From: Clostridiales bacterium
GTDB taxonomy: Bacteria > Bacillota > Clostridia > Oscillospirales > Oscillospiraceae
Direction: 5' to 3'
Assembly: GCA_022772585.1 (NCBI GenBank)
Contig: JALEZN010000087.1
Location: 1 to 50,238, forward strand
DNA: 50,238 nucleotides
In this document: positions 1 through 7,574 of the stretch, in pieces
How positions within the stretch are numbered: position 1 is the first letter of the stretch
How the letters are laid out: the number at the start of each line of letters is the position of its first letter
Notes under the pieces: generated by a model
Seen by the model: the letters and a program-made list of their open reading frames with translations, nothing else
Databases searched by the model: none
What the model was told of the DNA's origin: nothing
Made by a program: the position numbers and the translations under genes

Positions 1-56
1 ACCACGCCGCCAAACTGCATGGTGATATCCTCAACTCGAAGGACGTTCTGGCTCAT
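1..56 (-). CDS. livG: LivG-like branched-chain amino acid ABC ATPase, N-terminal fragment
   Basis: Only the first 18 codons are in the window; the gene runs off the left edge. The visible residues (MSQNVLRVEDITMQFGGVV) are the usual opening of LivG/BraF-type ATPases, ahead of the Walker A motif, which is not seen. Its ATG overlaps the livM stop codon as ATGA, so the two are translationally coupled. The assignment depends mostly on the livJ-livH-livM genes upstream on the same strand. The protein would energise branched-chain amino acid uptake at the inner face of the membrane. Confidence 0.85.
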   Translation of the reverse strand, partial: MSQNVLRVEDITMQFGGV

Positions 57-1216
57 CTGGCTGCCTCCTTCCTGTTTTTGCGCTGCCGGAAGAGGTCGGG
101 CAGCTCCTTGTCGCCCATGATGCCCCGGCGGAAGAAGAGCACCACGATCATGATGACCACCGAGAAGACCACCATGCGGAAGCCGTTGCGGAGCAGGGGG
201 ACCTTAAAGCCGCTGCTCAGCACCATCTCGCTGTCCAGGAAGCGGAGCCACCACTCGGAGCAGGCGATATACAGGAACGAGGCAATGCAGGAGCCGGACA
301 CCGATCCGATGCCGCCGATGACCACGATGAGCAATATCTCATAGGTCATGGCGGAAGTGAAGGGCTTTGCCTGGACCTGGTTGGAATACATGGCCAGCAG
401 CGCGCCGCCCACGCCTGCAAAGAAGGAGCTGACGCAGAAGGAGAGCATCTTGTGCCGGGCCAGATTGATACCCATGGCCTCCGCGGCGATCTCATCCTCC
501 CGGATGGCCTTGAAAGCCCGGCCATAGGAGGAGTTGATGAGCAGCACGATGACGGTGATGCAGAGGATGGCCACCAGGAAGGGGACGAAGGTGGACAGGC
601 GCAGCACCACCGCGCCGCCGGCGTTCTTGACATTGAAGCTGGTGAAGGTGGGGAAATTCTTGAGCATATTTGCGCCGTTGGTCACCGGGCCCAGGGCGTC
701 CCACTGGAATACCGCCCGCAATATCTCGGCAAAGCCCAGGGTGGCGATGGCCAGGTAGTCGCTCTTGAGCCGGAGGACCGGCAGGCCGATGAGATAGGCA
801 AAGCCTGCGGCCACCAGGCCGGCCAGGATGATGGCCAGCGCCACGCCCAGAATCAGGCCGATGACCTCACCGCCCGGGATGGGGGGCGCGAGCACCTCCT
901 GCAAAGCAAACTTCACTGCCGAGCCGCCGTACAGGTAATACACGCTCTCCTTGGCGGCGGAGGGCACGGTGAGAATGGCGTATGTATAAGCGCCCAGGAG
1001 CATAAAGCCCGCCTGACCCAGAGAGAACAGGCCGGTAAAGCCATTGAGCAGATTGAGGGACACCGCCACCAGAGAGTAGACCGCGCCCTTTTTCAGCACG
1101 GGGAAGAGCATGGAGGTGGGCTTGAGCACATTCTCCAGCACCACGATCACGGCCAGCAGGAGGATGATGCACACCAGGGCGATCCACACGCCCTTCTTGC
1201 TTTTGTTCTGTTTCAT
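53..1216 (-). CDS. livM: LivM-like branched-chain amino acid ABC permease
   Basis: 387-residue membrane protein, about the usual LivM length. It has a short basic N terminus (MKQNKSKKG), then many hydrophobic helices, with the family's opening pattern LVAVSLNLLNGFTGLFSLGQAG (given in part) near residues 48-70. The EAA-like cytoplasmic loop lies around residues 240-260 (FKAIREDEIAAEAMG). A strong AGGAGG-type ribosome site precedes the ATG. It forms the permease heterodimer with LivH. It lies 14 bp after livH and overlaps livG by 4 bp, so it is part of a livJHMG(F) operon transcribed leftward. Confidence 0.95.
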   Translation of the reverse strand: MKQNKSKKGVWIALVCIILLLAVIVVLENVLKPTSMLFPVLKKGAVYSLVAVSLNLLNGFTGLFSLGQAGFMLLGAYTYAILTVPSAAKESVYYLYGGSAVKFALQEVLAPPIPGGEVIGLILGVALAIILAGLVAAGFAYLIGLPVLRLKSDYLAIATLGFAEILRAVFQWDALGPVTNGANMLKNFPTFTSFNVKNAGGAVVLRLSTFVPFLVAILCITVIVLLINSSYGRAFKAIREDEIAAEAMGINLARHKMLSFCVSSFFAGVGGALLAMYSNQVQAKPFTSAMTYEILLIVVIGGIGSVSGSCIASFLYIACSEWWLRFLDSEMVLSSGFKVPLLRNGFRMVVFSVVIMIVVLFFRRGIMGDKELPDLFRQRKNRKEAAR

Positions 1217-1230
1217 TGCGCACCCCTCCT

Positions 1231-2106
1231 TTAGACCTTGTCGGTGGCCTTTTCACCGAAGAGTCCGGTGGGCTTGGCCACCAGCACCACGATGAGCAGG
1301 GCGAAGGTGAACGCGTCGGAAAAGACTGTCCAGTCGGAGCCCTTGATGACCGTCTCGCAGATGCCGATGAGGAACGCGCCGATGACGGCGCCGGGGATGG
1401 AGCCGATGCCGCCGAACACCGCCGCCACGAAGGCCTTCAGGCCGGGCATGGCGCCCGACAGGGGCACGATGGACTGGTAATTGGTGAAGTAGAGCATGGA
1501 GCCCACCGCCGCCAGGAAGGAGCCGATGATGAAGGTCATGGAGATGACCGAATTGATCTTGATGCCCATGAGCTGGCTGGTCTCAAAGTCCTTGGCCACC
1601 GCCCGCATGGCCATGCCGATCTTGGTGTGGTTGATGAGCTGGGTCAGGCCGATGACAAGGGCCAGCACCAGCACGGGCGTGACCAGGGTGACCCATTTGG
1701 TGGCAGCCCCCATTACCACCACCGTGTCCGACAGGAAGGGGATGGTGGGGTACATCTGCGGCAGGCCGCCGGTGACATAGGTGGCCAGGTTCTGGAGCAG
1801 ATAGCTCACGCCGATGGCCGAGATCATGACCGACATGCGGGGGGCGGAGCGCAGGGGCTTATAGGCCGCGCGCTCGATGACGAAGCCCAGGGCCACCGTG
1901 GCCGCCAGCACCAGCAGCATGGCCGCCGGCAGCGGCAGCCAGGTCACGGTGTAGACCAGCAGCAGGCCGGCCACCATGAACACGTCGCCGTGGGCAAAGT
2001 TGATCAGGCGGAGGATGCCGTACACCATGGTATAGCCGATGGCGATCAGGGCGTATTGTCCGCCCACCGAGATTCCGGAGAGCAGGATGGAAATAGCAAA
2101 CTCCAC
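1231..2106 (-). CDS. livH: LivH-like branched-chain amino acid ABC permease
   Basis: I place the start at a GTG at 2106 because GGAGGG sits six bases upstream and the protein then begins VEFAISILLSGISVGGQYAL, the normal LivH N terminus; the frame is open further upstream, but that would add a non-hydrophobic tail running through a hairpin. The product is 291 residues, the usual LivH length, nearly all transmembrane helices, with the LINFAHGD motif typical of this permease near residue 40. It pairs with LivM. The gap to livJ holds two strong hairpins (see below). Confidence 0.93.
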   Translation of the reverse strand: MEFAISILLSGISVGGQYALIAIGYTMVYGILRLINFAHGDVFMVAGLLLVYTVTWLPLPAAMLLVLAATVALGFVIERAAYKPLRSAPRMSVMISAIGVSYLLQNLATYVTGGLPQMYPTIPFLSDTVVVMGAATKWVTLVTPVLVLALVIGLTQLINHTKIGMAMRAVAKDFETSQLMGIKINSVISMTFIIGSFLAAVGSMLYFTNYQSIVPLSGAMPGLKAFVAAVFGGIGSIPGAVIGAFLIGICETVIKGSDWTVFSDAFTFALLIVVLVAKPTGLFGEKATDKV

Positions 2107-2130
2107 AGAGTTCCCTCCTTTGCGTGATTT

Positions 2131-2173
2131 GGGCTGTCTCGAAAAGAGCCATGGGCTCCTTTCGAGGCAGCCC
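2131..2173. terminator. Long intercistronic hairpin 1 between livJ and livH
   Basis: Inverted repeat of about 20 bp per arm (GGGCTGTCTCGAAA with TTTCGAGGCAGCCC, continuing inward as GAGCC/GGCTC) around a two-base loop, with two mismatches. It is not followed by a T run in the operon direction, so it is more likely a partial terminator, RNA-processing site or 3'-end stabiliser for livJ mRNA than a full terminator. Confidence 0.6.
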
Positions 2174-2193
2174 ATCGCTGCGTCTGACACAGT

Positions 2194-2223
2194 GCTTGGC
2201 GGGGGCAGCCGCCCCCGCCAAGC
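2194..2223. terminator. Long intercistronic hairpin 2 between livJ and livH
   Basis: Perfect 13-bp GC-rich stem (GCTTGGCGGGGGC / GCCCCCGCCAAGC) with a four-base loop, 36 bases after the livJ stop in the direction of transcription and lacking a T tract. Together with hairpin 1 it probably makes livJ, the binding protein needed in excess, more abundant than the permease genes. Confidence 0.6.
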
Positions 2224-2259
2224 CAGAATGTCTTATCTTGGGTCGCCGGAGACGGGCGC

Positions 2260-3459
2260 TCAGCCGGCCTGCTGCTCCTTTTCCAGCATCCAGGCGCTGT
2301 TGGCGTTGTCGGCCACCTTGATGTACGCGGTATCGCGGACGGCGTCGCCCACCTCGTCAAAGGCGATGGCGCCGGACACGCCGGTGTAGGTCACGCCGGG
2401 CAGGGCGGCCTTGATGGCGGCGGGATCGGTGGAACCGGCGGTCTTGATGGCCTCCAGTGCCACATAGTAGGCGTCATAGCCCATGGCGGTGACGGCCGCG
2501 ATGGTGTCGTTGCCGCCGTTGTTGGTCTTGGCGGTGGCGTCGCTGTTGATCCAGGCCTTGATGCCCTCGTCAAACTCCGGAGAGCCGCCCTCCTGATAGA
2601 AGGTGGAGCAGTAGATCTGTACGCTGCTGCCGGCGGCGGCCTCCAGCACCATGTTGCTGTCCAGGGTATCGGAGCCCAGGATGGGGGCGGCGATATTCAG
2701 GGAGGCGGCCTGCTTCACGATCTGGGTGGAGTAGGCGATGGACACGGGGCAGAAGATAACGTCGGCGTTCTCGCTCTTGGCCTTGTTCAGGTAGGAGCTG
2801 AAGTCGGAGTTGTTGGTGGGGAAGGAGTCCTTGATGACCTTGCCGCCGCCGGCGGTGAAGGCCTGCTCAAAGTAGGAGATCAGGCCCTGGTCATACTCGT
2901 TGCCCAGCTCGCCCAGCAGATAGGCGGTCTTGGCGTCAAACTTCTCCTGGGCGAAATTGGCCAGGACGGTGCCCTGGAAGGGATCCAGGAAGCAGATACG
3001 GAAATAGTAGTCGTTGCCGGCGGTGACGTTGGGGTTGGTGCACGTCACGCCGATGGCGGCCAGGCCGGCGTCGCCGAAGGTGGGGCCGGCGGCGATGGAC
3101 ACGCCGGAACCGTAGGAGCCCAGGACCAGGCTCACGCCCTCGTCCACCAGCTTGGAGGCGGCGGACACGGCCTTGTCGGTGGAAGAGCCGTTATCGGCAT
3201 AGACCAGCTCGACCTGATAGGTCTCGCCGCCGATCTCCACGGTGGGAGTCTCCTTGTTGGCGTACTGCATGCCCAGCATCTCCTGCTTGCCGCCGGCGCC
3301 GGAGTCGCCGGTGGAGGGCTCGTATACGCCGATCTTCACGACCTTATCGCCGGCGGAGCTGCCGGGGGTCTGACTGTTGCCCGAGCCGCCGCAGCCGGCC
3401 AGGAGGCCCAGAGCCATAGCCCCGGCCAGGACGAGAGACAAAGCTTTGTTGCGTTTCAT
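2260..3459 (-). CDS. livJ: Branched-chain amino acid ABC transporter substrate-binding lipoprotein
   Basis: 399 residues. The N terminus is a lipoprotein signal peptide (MKRNKALSLVLAG...) with lipobox LAGC, acylated Cys at residue 23, followed by a Gly/Ser linker. The mature part matches the periplasmic-binding fold type I Leu/Ile/Val family: VKIGVYEPSTGDSG near residue 41, and GSYGSGVSIAAGPTFGDAGLA around 110-130. It is anchored on the outer face of the membrane and delivers ligand to LivHM. Leucine, isoleucine and valine are the family default; other amino acids or amides cannot be excluded. It is first in the operon behind a good promoter. Confidence 0.93.
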   Translation of the reverse strand: MKRNKALSLVLAGAMALGLLAGCGGSGNSQTPGSSAGDKVVKIGVYEPSTGDSGAGGKQEMLGMQYANKETPTVEIGGETYQVELVYADNGSSTDKAVSAASKLVDEGVSLVLGSYGSGVSIAAGPTFGDAGLAAIGVTCTNPNVTAGNDYYFRICFLDPFQGTVLANFAQEKFDAKTAYLLGELGNEYDQGLISYFEQAFTAGGGKVIKDSFPTNNSDFSSYLNKAKSENADVIFCPVSIAYSTQIVKQAASLNIAAPILGSDTLDSNMVLEAAAGSSVQIYCSTFYQEGGSPEFDEGIKAWINSDATAKTNNGGNDTIAAVTAMGYDAYYVALEAIKTAGSTDPAAIKAALPGVTYTGVSGAIAFDEVGDAVRDTAYIKVADNANSAWMLEKEQQAG

Positions 3460-3506
3460 TTCATTTCCTCCTTGCGTGTGGGTCGCCCCACTGTATTTGC
3501 TACGCG

Positions 3507-3557
3507 GACAAATGTATTTGTCTCATCTATTATACGTCCTTTCTCTATGAATTGCAA
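3507..3557 (-). promoter_or_regulatory. Promoter of liv operon with palindrome at the start site
   Basis: On the minus strand: -35 TTGCAA (3557-3552), 17-bp spacer, -10 TATAAT (3534-3529). Start would be near 3522. A palindrome GACAAAT-GT-ATTTGTC (3507-3522) begins exactly there and could be an operator for an amino-acid-responsive repressor. The rest of the gap (3558-3796) holds no gene or clear terminator that I can see. Confidence 0.75.
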
Positions 3558-3796
3558 CAGTTTTATTTTCTTCTTTCATTTCCAGCCTTTGAAATTTCAG
3601 GGCTATTCCCGCTTTCACGTCTCAAACTTAATAAAGAGCGGCCCTTTTTCTCCCCACAGCGCCCGGGCGCAGGTCTTTTTTCCATCTGCCCGCCGGAGGC
3701 AGTCCTTTCCGGATGTCCGCTTCCCGCGCACATCCATGCTCCGGCGGCATTTGCAGTCCGGCCCGCCGGGTGCTGCAAGTTCTCCCGCTCCGCCCT

Positions 3797-4663
3797 TCAG
3801 GGCATCACGGTGACGGTCTGGGTACAGGAAAAGGTCTCTCCCGGCTCCAGCAGGCGGACAGCGGGACGGTGGAACAGGTCGTGGTCTCCGCCGGCGGCGT
3901 CAGGCAGGCCGTGCCAGGGCTCGATGCAGACAAAGCGCATGGGGCCCGGTTTGGACCAGAGCAGCACATAGGGGAAGCCCTCCATCCCCAGGCGGAGCGC
4001 GGGGCCCGGCTCCTTTGTGCCCAGCTCGATCCACCGGGTACGCAGCCCCTTCAGGCAGATGGAGTCCTGCTCGAAGAGCCGGTCGTCCAGCGCCACCCGG
4101 TCCTGCCCGGTGAACCGGGGGCGGGTGCCGGTGACGAATCCCTCCGGCGTCAGTACCTCCTCCGGCTCCTCCGGCCCCTCGAACCGCAGCTCGTGGCCGC
4201 CGGTGTCCAGTCCCTCTGTCAGGGGCAGGGCAAAGGCATAATGGAACCCGGCCTGGAAGGGCATGGTCCGTTCATCCAGATTGGTCACCCGGTAGGTGGA
4301 GCGCAGGGTGCGCCCCTCCGCCTCGTAGACCGTCTCAAACCGGAATTTCCACGGATAGCGCGCCAGCGTCTCCTCCGACCAGTCCAGCCGGAACACCAGT
4401 CTTTTCTCATCCCGCTCGATCATGGTATGCTCATACTCCCGGGCAAAGCCGTGGGGGCCGTTCTCATACCGCCGTCCGTCCTGTTCAAAGTACCCGTCCT
4501 TCAGCCGGCCGCACCAGGGAAAGCAGGCGGGGGCACGGCGGCCCCACACCGCCTTGTCGCCGCTCCACATCCATTCCCTGCCGCCGCACCGCAGGGACTG
4601 GAGCTCTGCTCCCATTTCCCGCACCGTGATCTCCAGCCCGGCTCCCTTGATCTGCTCATCCAT
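3797..4663 (-). CDS. Aldose 1-epimerase family protein (LacX-like)
   Basis: Start set at the ATG at 4663 (MDEQIKGAGLEI) because GGAGG lies eight bases upstream; the frame is open further upstream but without a ribosome site. 288 residues, the usual size for LacX-type mutarotase relatives. Family marks visible: WMWSGDKAVWGRRAP near residue 33, GRLKDG near 53, HGFARE near 71, FHYAF with the conserved histidine near 155, and CIEPWHGLPDA near 248. It probably interconverts sugar anomers in the cytosol or binds a sugar phosphate. Single gene with its own promoter; substrate unknown. Confidence 0.85.
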   Translation of the reverse strand: MDEQIKGAGLEITVREMGAELQSLRCGGREWMWSGDKAVWGRRAPACFPWCGRLKDGYFEQDGRRYENGPHGFAREYEHTMIERDEKRLVFRLDWSEETLARYPWKFRFETVYEAEGRTLRSTYRVTNLDERTMPFQAGFHYAFALPLTEGLDTGGHELRFEGPEEPEEVLTPEGFVTGTRPRFTGQDRVALDDRLFEQDSICLKGLRTRWIELGTKEPGPALRLGMEGFPYVLLWSKPGPMRFVCIEPWHGLPDAAGGDHDLFHRPAVRLLEPGETFSCTQTVTVMP

Positions 4664-4693
4664 GTGGCTTCCTCCTTGTTTGGTATTTTCTTC

Positions 4694-4722
4694 ATTGTAC
4701 TCTGTTTCCCTCTCCGGAGCAA
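4694..4722 (-). promoter_or_regulatory. Promoter of the aldose epimerase gene
   Basis: Minus strand -35 TTGCTC (4722-4717), 17-bp spacer, -10 TACAAT (4699-4694), about 35 bases before the ATG at 4663. Confidence 0.6.
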
Positions 4723-4810
4723 GGCGCTCCGCGGCCGGCCGGCGGCTCAGAGCCGGGCAGGACGCTTTCCGAAGCCGAAGCATCCTGTTCCTCCCCGCAA
4801 ATTATGGTAT

Positions 4811-4839
4811 TTGCAATTCCGTTTTGTATGCGATAAACT
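4811..4839 (+). promoter_or_regulatory. Promoter of the CdaR-like regulator
   Basis: -35 TTGCAA (4811-4816), 17-bp spacer, -10 TAAACT (4834-4839), about 100 bases before the chosen ATG. The -10 is imperfect. Confidence 0.45.
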
Positions 4840-4938
4840 ATCTGCAATCATTCCTTTTCGCTGAGCCTGTCAACTGCCATACTGCCTGTGCCGCGTATTT
4901 CTTTTCAAGCCGTGCCCGATATGACAAGGAGGGAGATC

Positions 4939-6150
4939 ATGCTTTTGGACCGCGATACCGCCATATGTATTCTCAAAAAGTTGGAATCCGTCCAGCCGTT
5001 CCCGGTCCATATCATGGACCGGGAGGGAATTGTCATCGCTTCTTCCGTTCCGCAGCGGGTCGGGCAGTTAAATGCCGCCGCGGGCCAGTATTTACAGCGT
5101 TCCTGTTCCCCCGGCCGGATACCGGCTGCCGAAGCGGATGCCGTTCCGTCTTCCATCGCCTGTGTGACCCTGCGCCACCGGATCGCAGGCGCCATTGAGC
5201 TGGAGAATCTGCCGGCTTCAGACAGCGCCTGCCTCGAACTGGCAAAAACCGTTGCCGAGCTGATGCTGGAACGTGAGGATCGAAACAGCAAGCAAAAAGA
5301 AAGCGGCTCTTCCCTCGGCAATACGCTCTCCGTGCTGGTAGGCGTCCATCCGCAGGATCCCGGACAGCTCATAAAGGATCTGCAGCACCTGGGGGTGGAT
5401 CTTTCCATTCCACGCACCTCTCTGCTCCTCCAACTATCCAAGACGGACACGATCGACCTTCCCAGCGGGAACCGCAGACTTGTCCTTGACAAAAAACAGT
5501 ATCTGTATTCCGTGGAGCAATTCTTAAATCAACTCCCCAACTATTTTTATCAGAAGCAGGATCTGATCCTGACCGACACATCCGAGCAGAACGCCATCGT
5601 TCTGTCCGTCAACCGCAGAAAAGAGCCCGAGTCCAACGCCATGTACCTGTTTGATCTGTGCAGGAGCCTGGTGGATATTGCAAAGAAAGACTATTGCCTG
5701 GTCCTGCATGCCGTCGTCGGGATCCAATGCTGCGATCTTTCCGACTACGAGAGGCAGTATGAGCAGTTGACACTGCGCCTTTCCTCCGGCAAGCTGCTTT
5801 ATCCCGAGCGAAACGTCTTTTTGGGCAATTCCATCGTGCTGGGCAATTTTATCGCCCACACCTCCAGGAAGGTCCTTCAAAACATCGTCTCTTTCGTATA
5901 CGGACGCCTGCTCGCGTCCAAAATGGATCAGATCCTGCTGGAGACCCTGAAAACATATTTTGAATGTGATCTCAATCTGACTGTGACCGCCCAAAAGCTT
6001 TATACCCACCGGAACACATTGCAGCATCGGTTTAAAAAAATCGAGGAACTCACCGGCTTCTCCGTCCACACCACGGACGGTCTGTTGACCCTGCGGCTGG
6101 CATTCCTGTGTTACAGCAGGCTGCAGGCCGCAGAGGAGGACGCTCCATAG
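4939..6150 (+). CDS. CdaR/SdaR-type transcriptional regulator
   Basis: Start placed at ATG 4939 (MLLDRDTAICILKK) because AAGGAGGG ends five bases upstream. 403 residues in the sugar-diacid-regulator layout: an N-terminal sensing domain (residues ~1-130; PFPVHIMDREGIVIAS near 20), a middle GGDEF-like/CdaR domain (~140-310) and a C-terminal PucR-type helix-turn-helix (~345-395) with the hallmark TVTAQKLYTHRNTLQHRFKKIEELTG (given only in part: LYTHRNTLQHRFKKIEE). Such proteins activate carbohydrate-acid or carboxylate catabolism genes on binding the substrate. It precedes the eight-gene cluster on the same strand and is the obvious candidate activator. Confidence 0.85.
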   Translation: MLLDRDTAICILKKLESVQPFPVHIMDREGIVIASSVPQRVGQLNAAAGQYLQRSCSPGRIPAAEADAVPSSIACVTLRHRIAGAIELENLPASDSACLELAKTVAELMLEREDRNSKQKESGSSLGNTLSVLVGVHPQDPGQLIKDLQHLGVDLSIPRTSLLLQLSKTDTIDLPSGNRRLVLDKKQYLYSVEQFLNQLPNYFYQKQDLILTDTSEQNAIVLSVNRRKEPESNAMYLFDLCRSLVDIAKKDYCLVLHAVVGIQCCDLSDYERQYEQLTLRLSSGKLLYPERNVFLGNSIVLGNFIAHTSRKVLQNIVSFVYGRLLASKMDQILLETLKTYFECDLNLTVTAQKLYTHRNTLQHRFKKIEELTGFSVHTTDGLLTLRLAFLCYSRLQAAEEDAP

Positions 6151-6241
6151 CGGTGGAGGGCCGTCCCTCACGCTCTTCCGCTTTCAAATAGATCCAAGCG
6201 GTAAATATAAAATTTTCCTATAAAATTGCACAAAATCCCGC

Positions 6242-6293
6242 AAAATATCTGCGGATCTGTTGTTCGTTTGAACAACAGATCCGCAGATATTTT
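6242..6293 (+). terminator. Rho-independent terminator after the CdaR-like gene
   Basis: Perfect 24-bp stem (arms 6242-6265 and 6270-6293) with a GTTT loop, ending in a T run. It isolates the regulator from the metabolic operon. Confidence 0.9.
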
Positions 6294-6460
6294 TGTCCAT
6301 CCATTATTATAATGCACAATGCTTTTCCCGGTCGGATTTAGTACCATTGTGTCGTAAAAAAGCACCTGCAGGTTCAATTCCCAAAGTGATGCCTCCAGGC
6401 CAGGGGCACCGTCTCCGCGGTGAAGCGCGCGGCAATTTATCATAATTGGGGGAATGTGAC
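6294..6460 (+). promoter_or_regulatory. Promoter/leader region of the carboxylate cluster
   Basis: A perfect -10 TATAAT sits at 6308-6313, but the position 17 bases upstream (6285-6290, inside the terminator arm) does not resemble TTGACA. A -10 without a -35 is what an activator-dependent promoter looks like and fits control by the CdaR-like protein. The leader of about 150 bases shows only weak dyads; I see no riboswitch. Confidence 0.45.
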
Positions 6461-7522
6461 ATGAAGAAAATCGCAGTTATGGGCACAGGCGGCACCGGAT
6501 GCACCGTCGCCTCCGAGCTTTCCATGCGCGGATACCAGGTGTGGCTGTGCGACGTCTTCCAGAAGGAAGGAGACCAAATCTCCACAGAATATTCCGTGAT
6601 GATGGAGCTCACGGGCGCCATTGAGGGGACGGCCGCCATCCACGCGGTCACAAACGACGTGAAGGCCACGCTGAGCGGTGCGGAGCTGGTCATCTGCTGT
6701 ACGATCTCCAACCTGGATGAGCAGGTGGCCCGTCTGATCGCGCCCCACCTTGAGCCGGGCGCCGCTGTGCTCGTGAGCGCCGGAAATCTGGGCTCGCTCA
6801 TCTACCACAGGGTCTTTCAGGAGTATGGCGTCAAGGATGTGGTGGTGGGCGACACCTGCGGCAACCTGTTCTCCTGCCGCCGGCTGGGAGACCGGCAGGC
6901 CTTTGCCGGCAACGCATACAGGCCCAAAAAAGCCGCCGCCTTCCCCGCCCGGGATACCGCGCGGCTGGTCAAGGCCTTTGAGGGGGTATATGAGCTCATC
7001 CCCGCCAGCTCTATTCTGGAGACTGCCTTCAACGCGCCCAACCTGCTCAGCCATATCTCACTGACCATCGTGAACGCGGGGGCCATCGAGAATGCCAAGG
7101 AGCCCTATTACATTTTCAAACAGGGCATCTGCCGGAGCACGCTGAATCTGGCGGACGGCATGTGGGCCGAGAAAAAGAAGGTCATGGACGCCCTGGGCCT
7201 TCCCTGTACTCCGTCGCCCTCGGGCAGCCACCGCAAATATGCAGATCCCACCATCCACCAGTTTGACCACTTCAAGAACCTGATCGGGCCTGACAGCCTC
7301 TCCTCCCGGTACATCACCGAGGATATCCCCATTCTGGGCTGTCTGTTCCTGTCTGTGGCGAAGGCGGTGGGCGTGGAGACGCCGCTGTACGCCGCCATGG
7401 TGAAGGTGGCCGAGGCCATCAACCAGACGCCCTACTATGAGCAGGGCCGGACATTGAAGAACCTGGGGCTGGATCACCTGCATGGCATTCAGGTCCTGAA
7501 GTACTTCGAAGAGGGAGAATGA
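6461..7522 (+). CDS. NAD(P)-dependent opine dehydrogenase family enzyme
   Basis: ATG 6461 chosen (MKKIAVMGTGGTGCTVASEL) with GGGGGA eight bases upstream. 353 residues, right for the octopine/nopaline dehydrogenase family. The N-terminal Rossmann fold shows a dinucleotide-binding loop at residues 7-13 (MGTGGTG). The C-terminal helical domain has the family strings GPDSLSSRYITEDIP near 280 and GRTLKNLGLDHL near 335. Family members oxidise or make N-(carboxyalkyl) amino acids, but many homologues are uncharacterised. As the first gene of the cluster it may act on an opine-like or 2-oxo/2-hydroxy acid intermediate; the substrate cannot be read from sequence. Confidence 0.82.
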   Translation: MKKIAVMGTGGTGCTVASELSMRGYQVWLCDVFQKEGDQISTEYSVMMELTGAIEGTAAIHAVTNDVKATLSGAELVICCTISNLDEQVARLIAPHLEPGAAVLVSAGNLGSLIYHRVFQEYGVKDVVVGDTCGNLFSCRRLGDRQAFAGNAYRPKKAAAFPARDTARLVKAFEGVYELIPASSILETAFNAPNLLSHISLTIVNAGAIENAKEPYYIFKQGICRSTLNLADGMWAEKKKVMDALGLPCTPSPSGSHRKYADPTIHQFDHFKNLIGPDSLSSRYITEDIPILGCLFLSVAKAVGVETPLYAAMVKVAEAINQTPYYEQGRTLKNLGLDHLHGIQVLKYFEEGE

Positions 7523-7574
7523 GCGGTCTTTGTACCGTGTTGTGTGAGAGACAAAGAAGAAGGGAGTAAACAAA

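Noticed and set aside
452..1234. Long plus-strand open frame opposite livM, and similar long frames opposite livH, the DASS gene, the symporter and others
   Set aside because: They are antisense shadows of GC-rich genes: His/Gln/Gly/Asp-rich composition, no ribosome site and no family signature.
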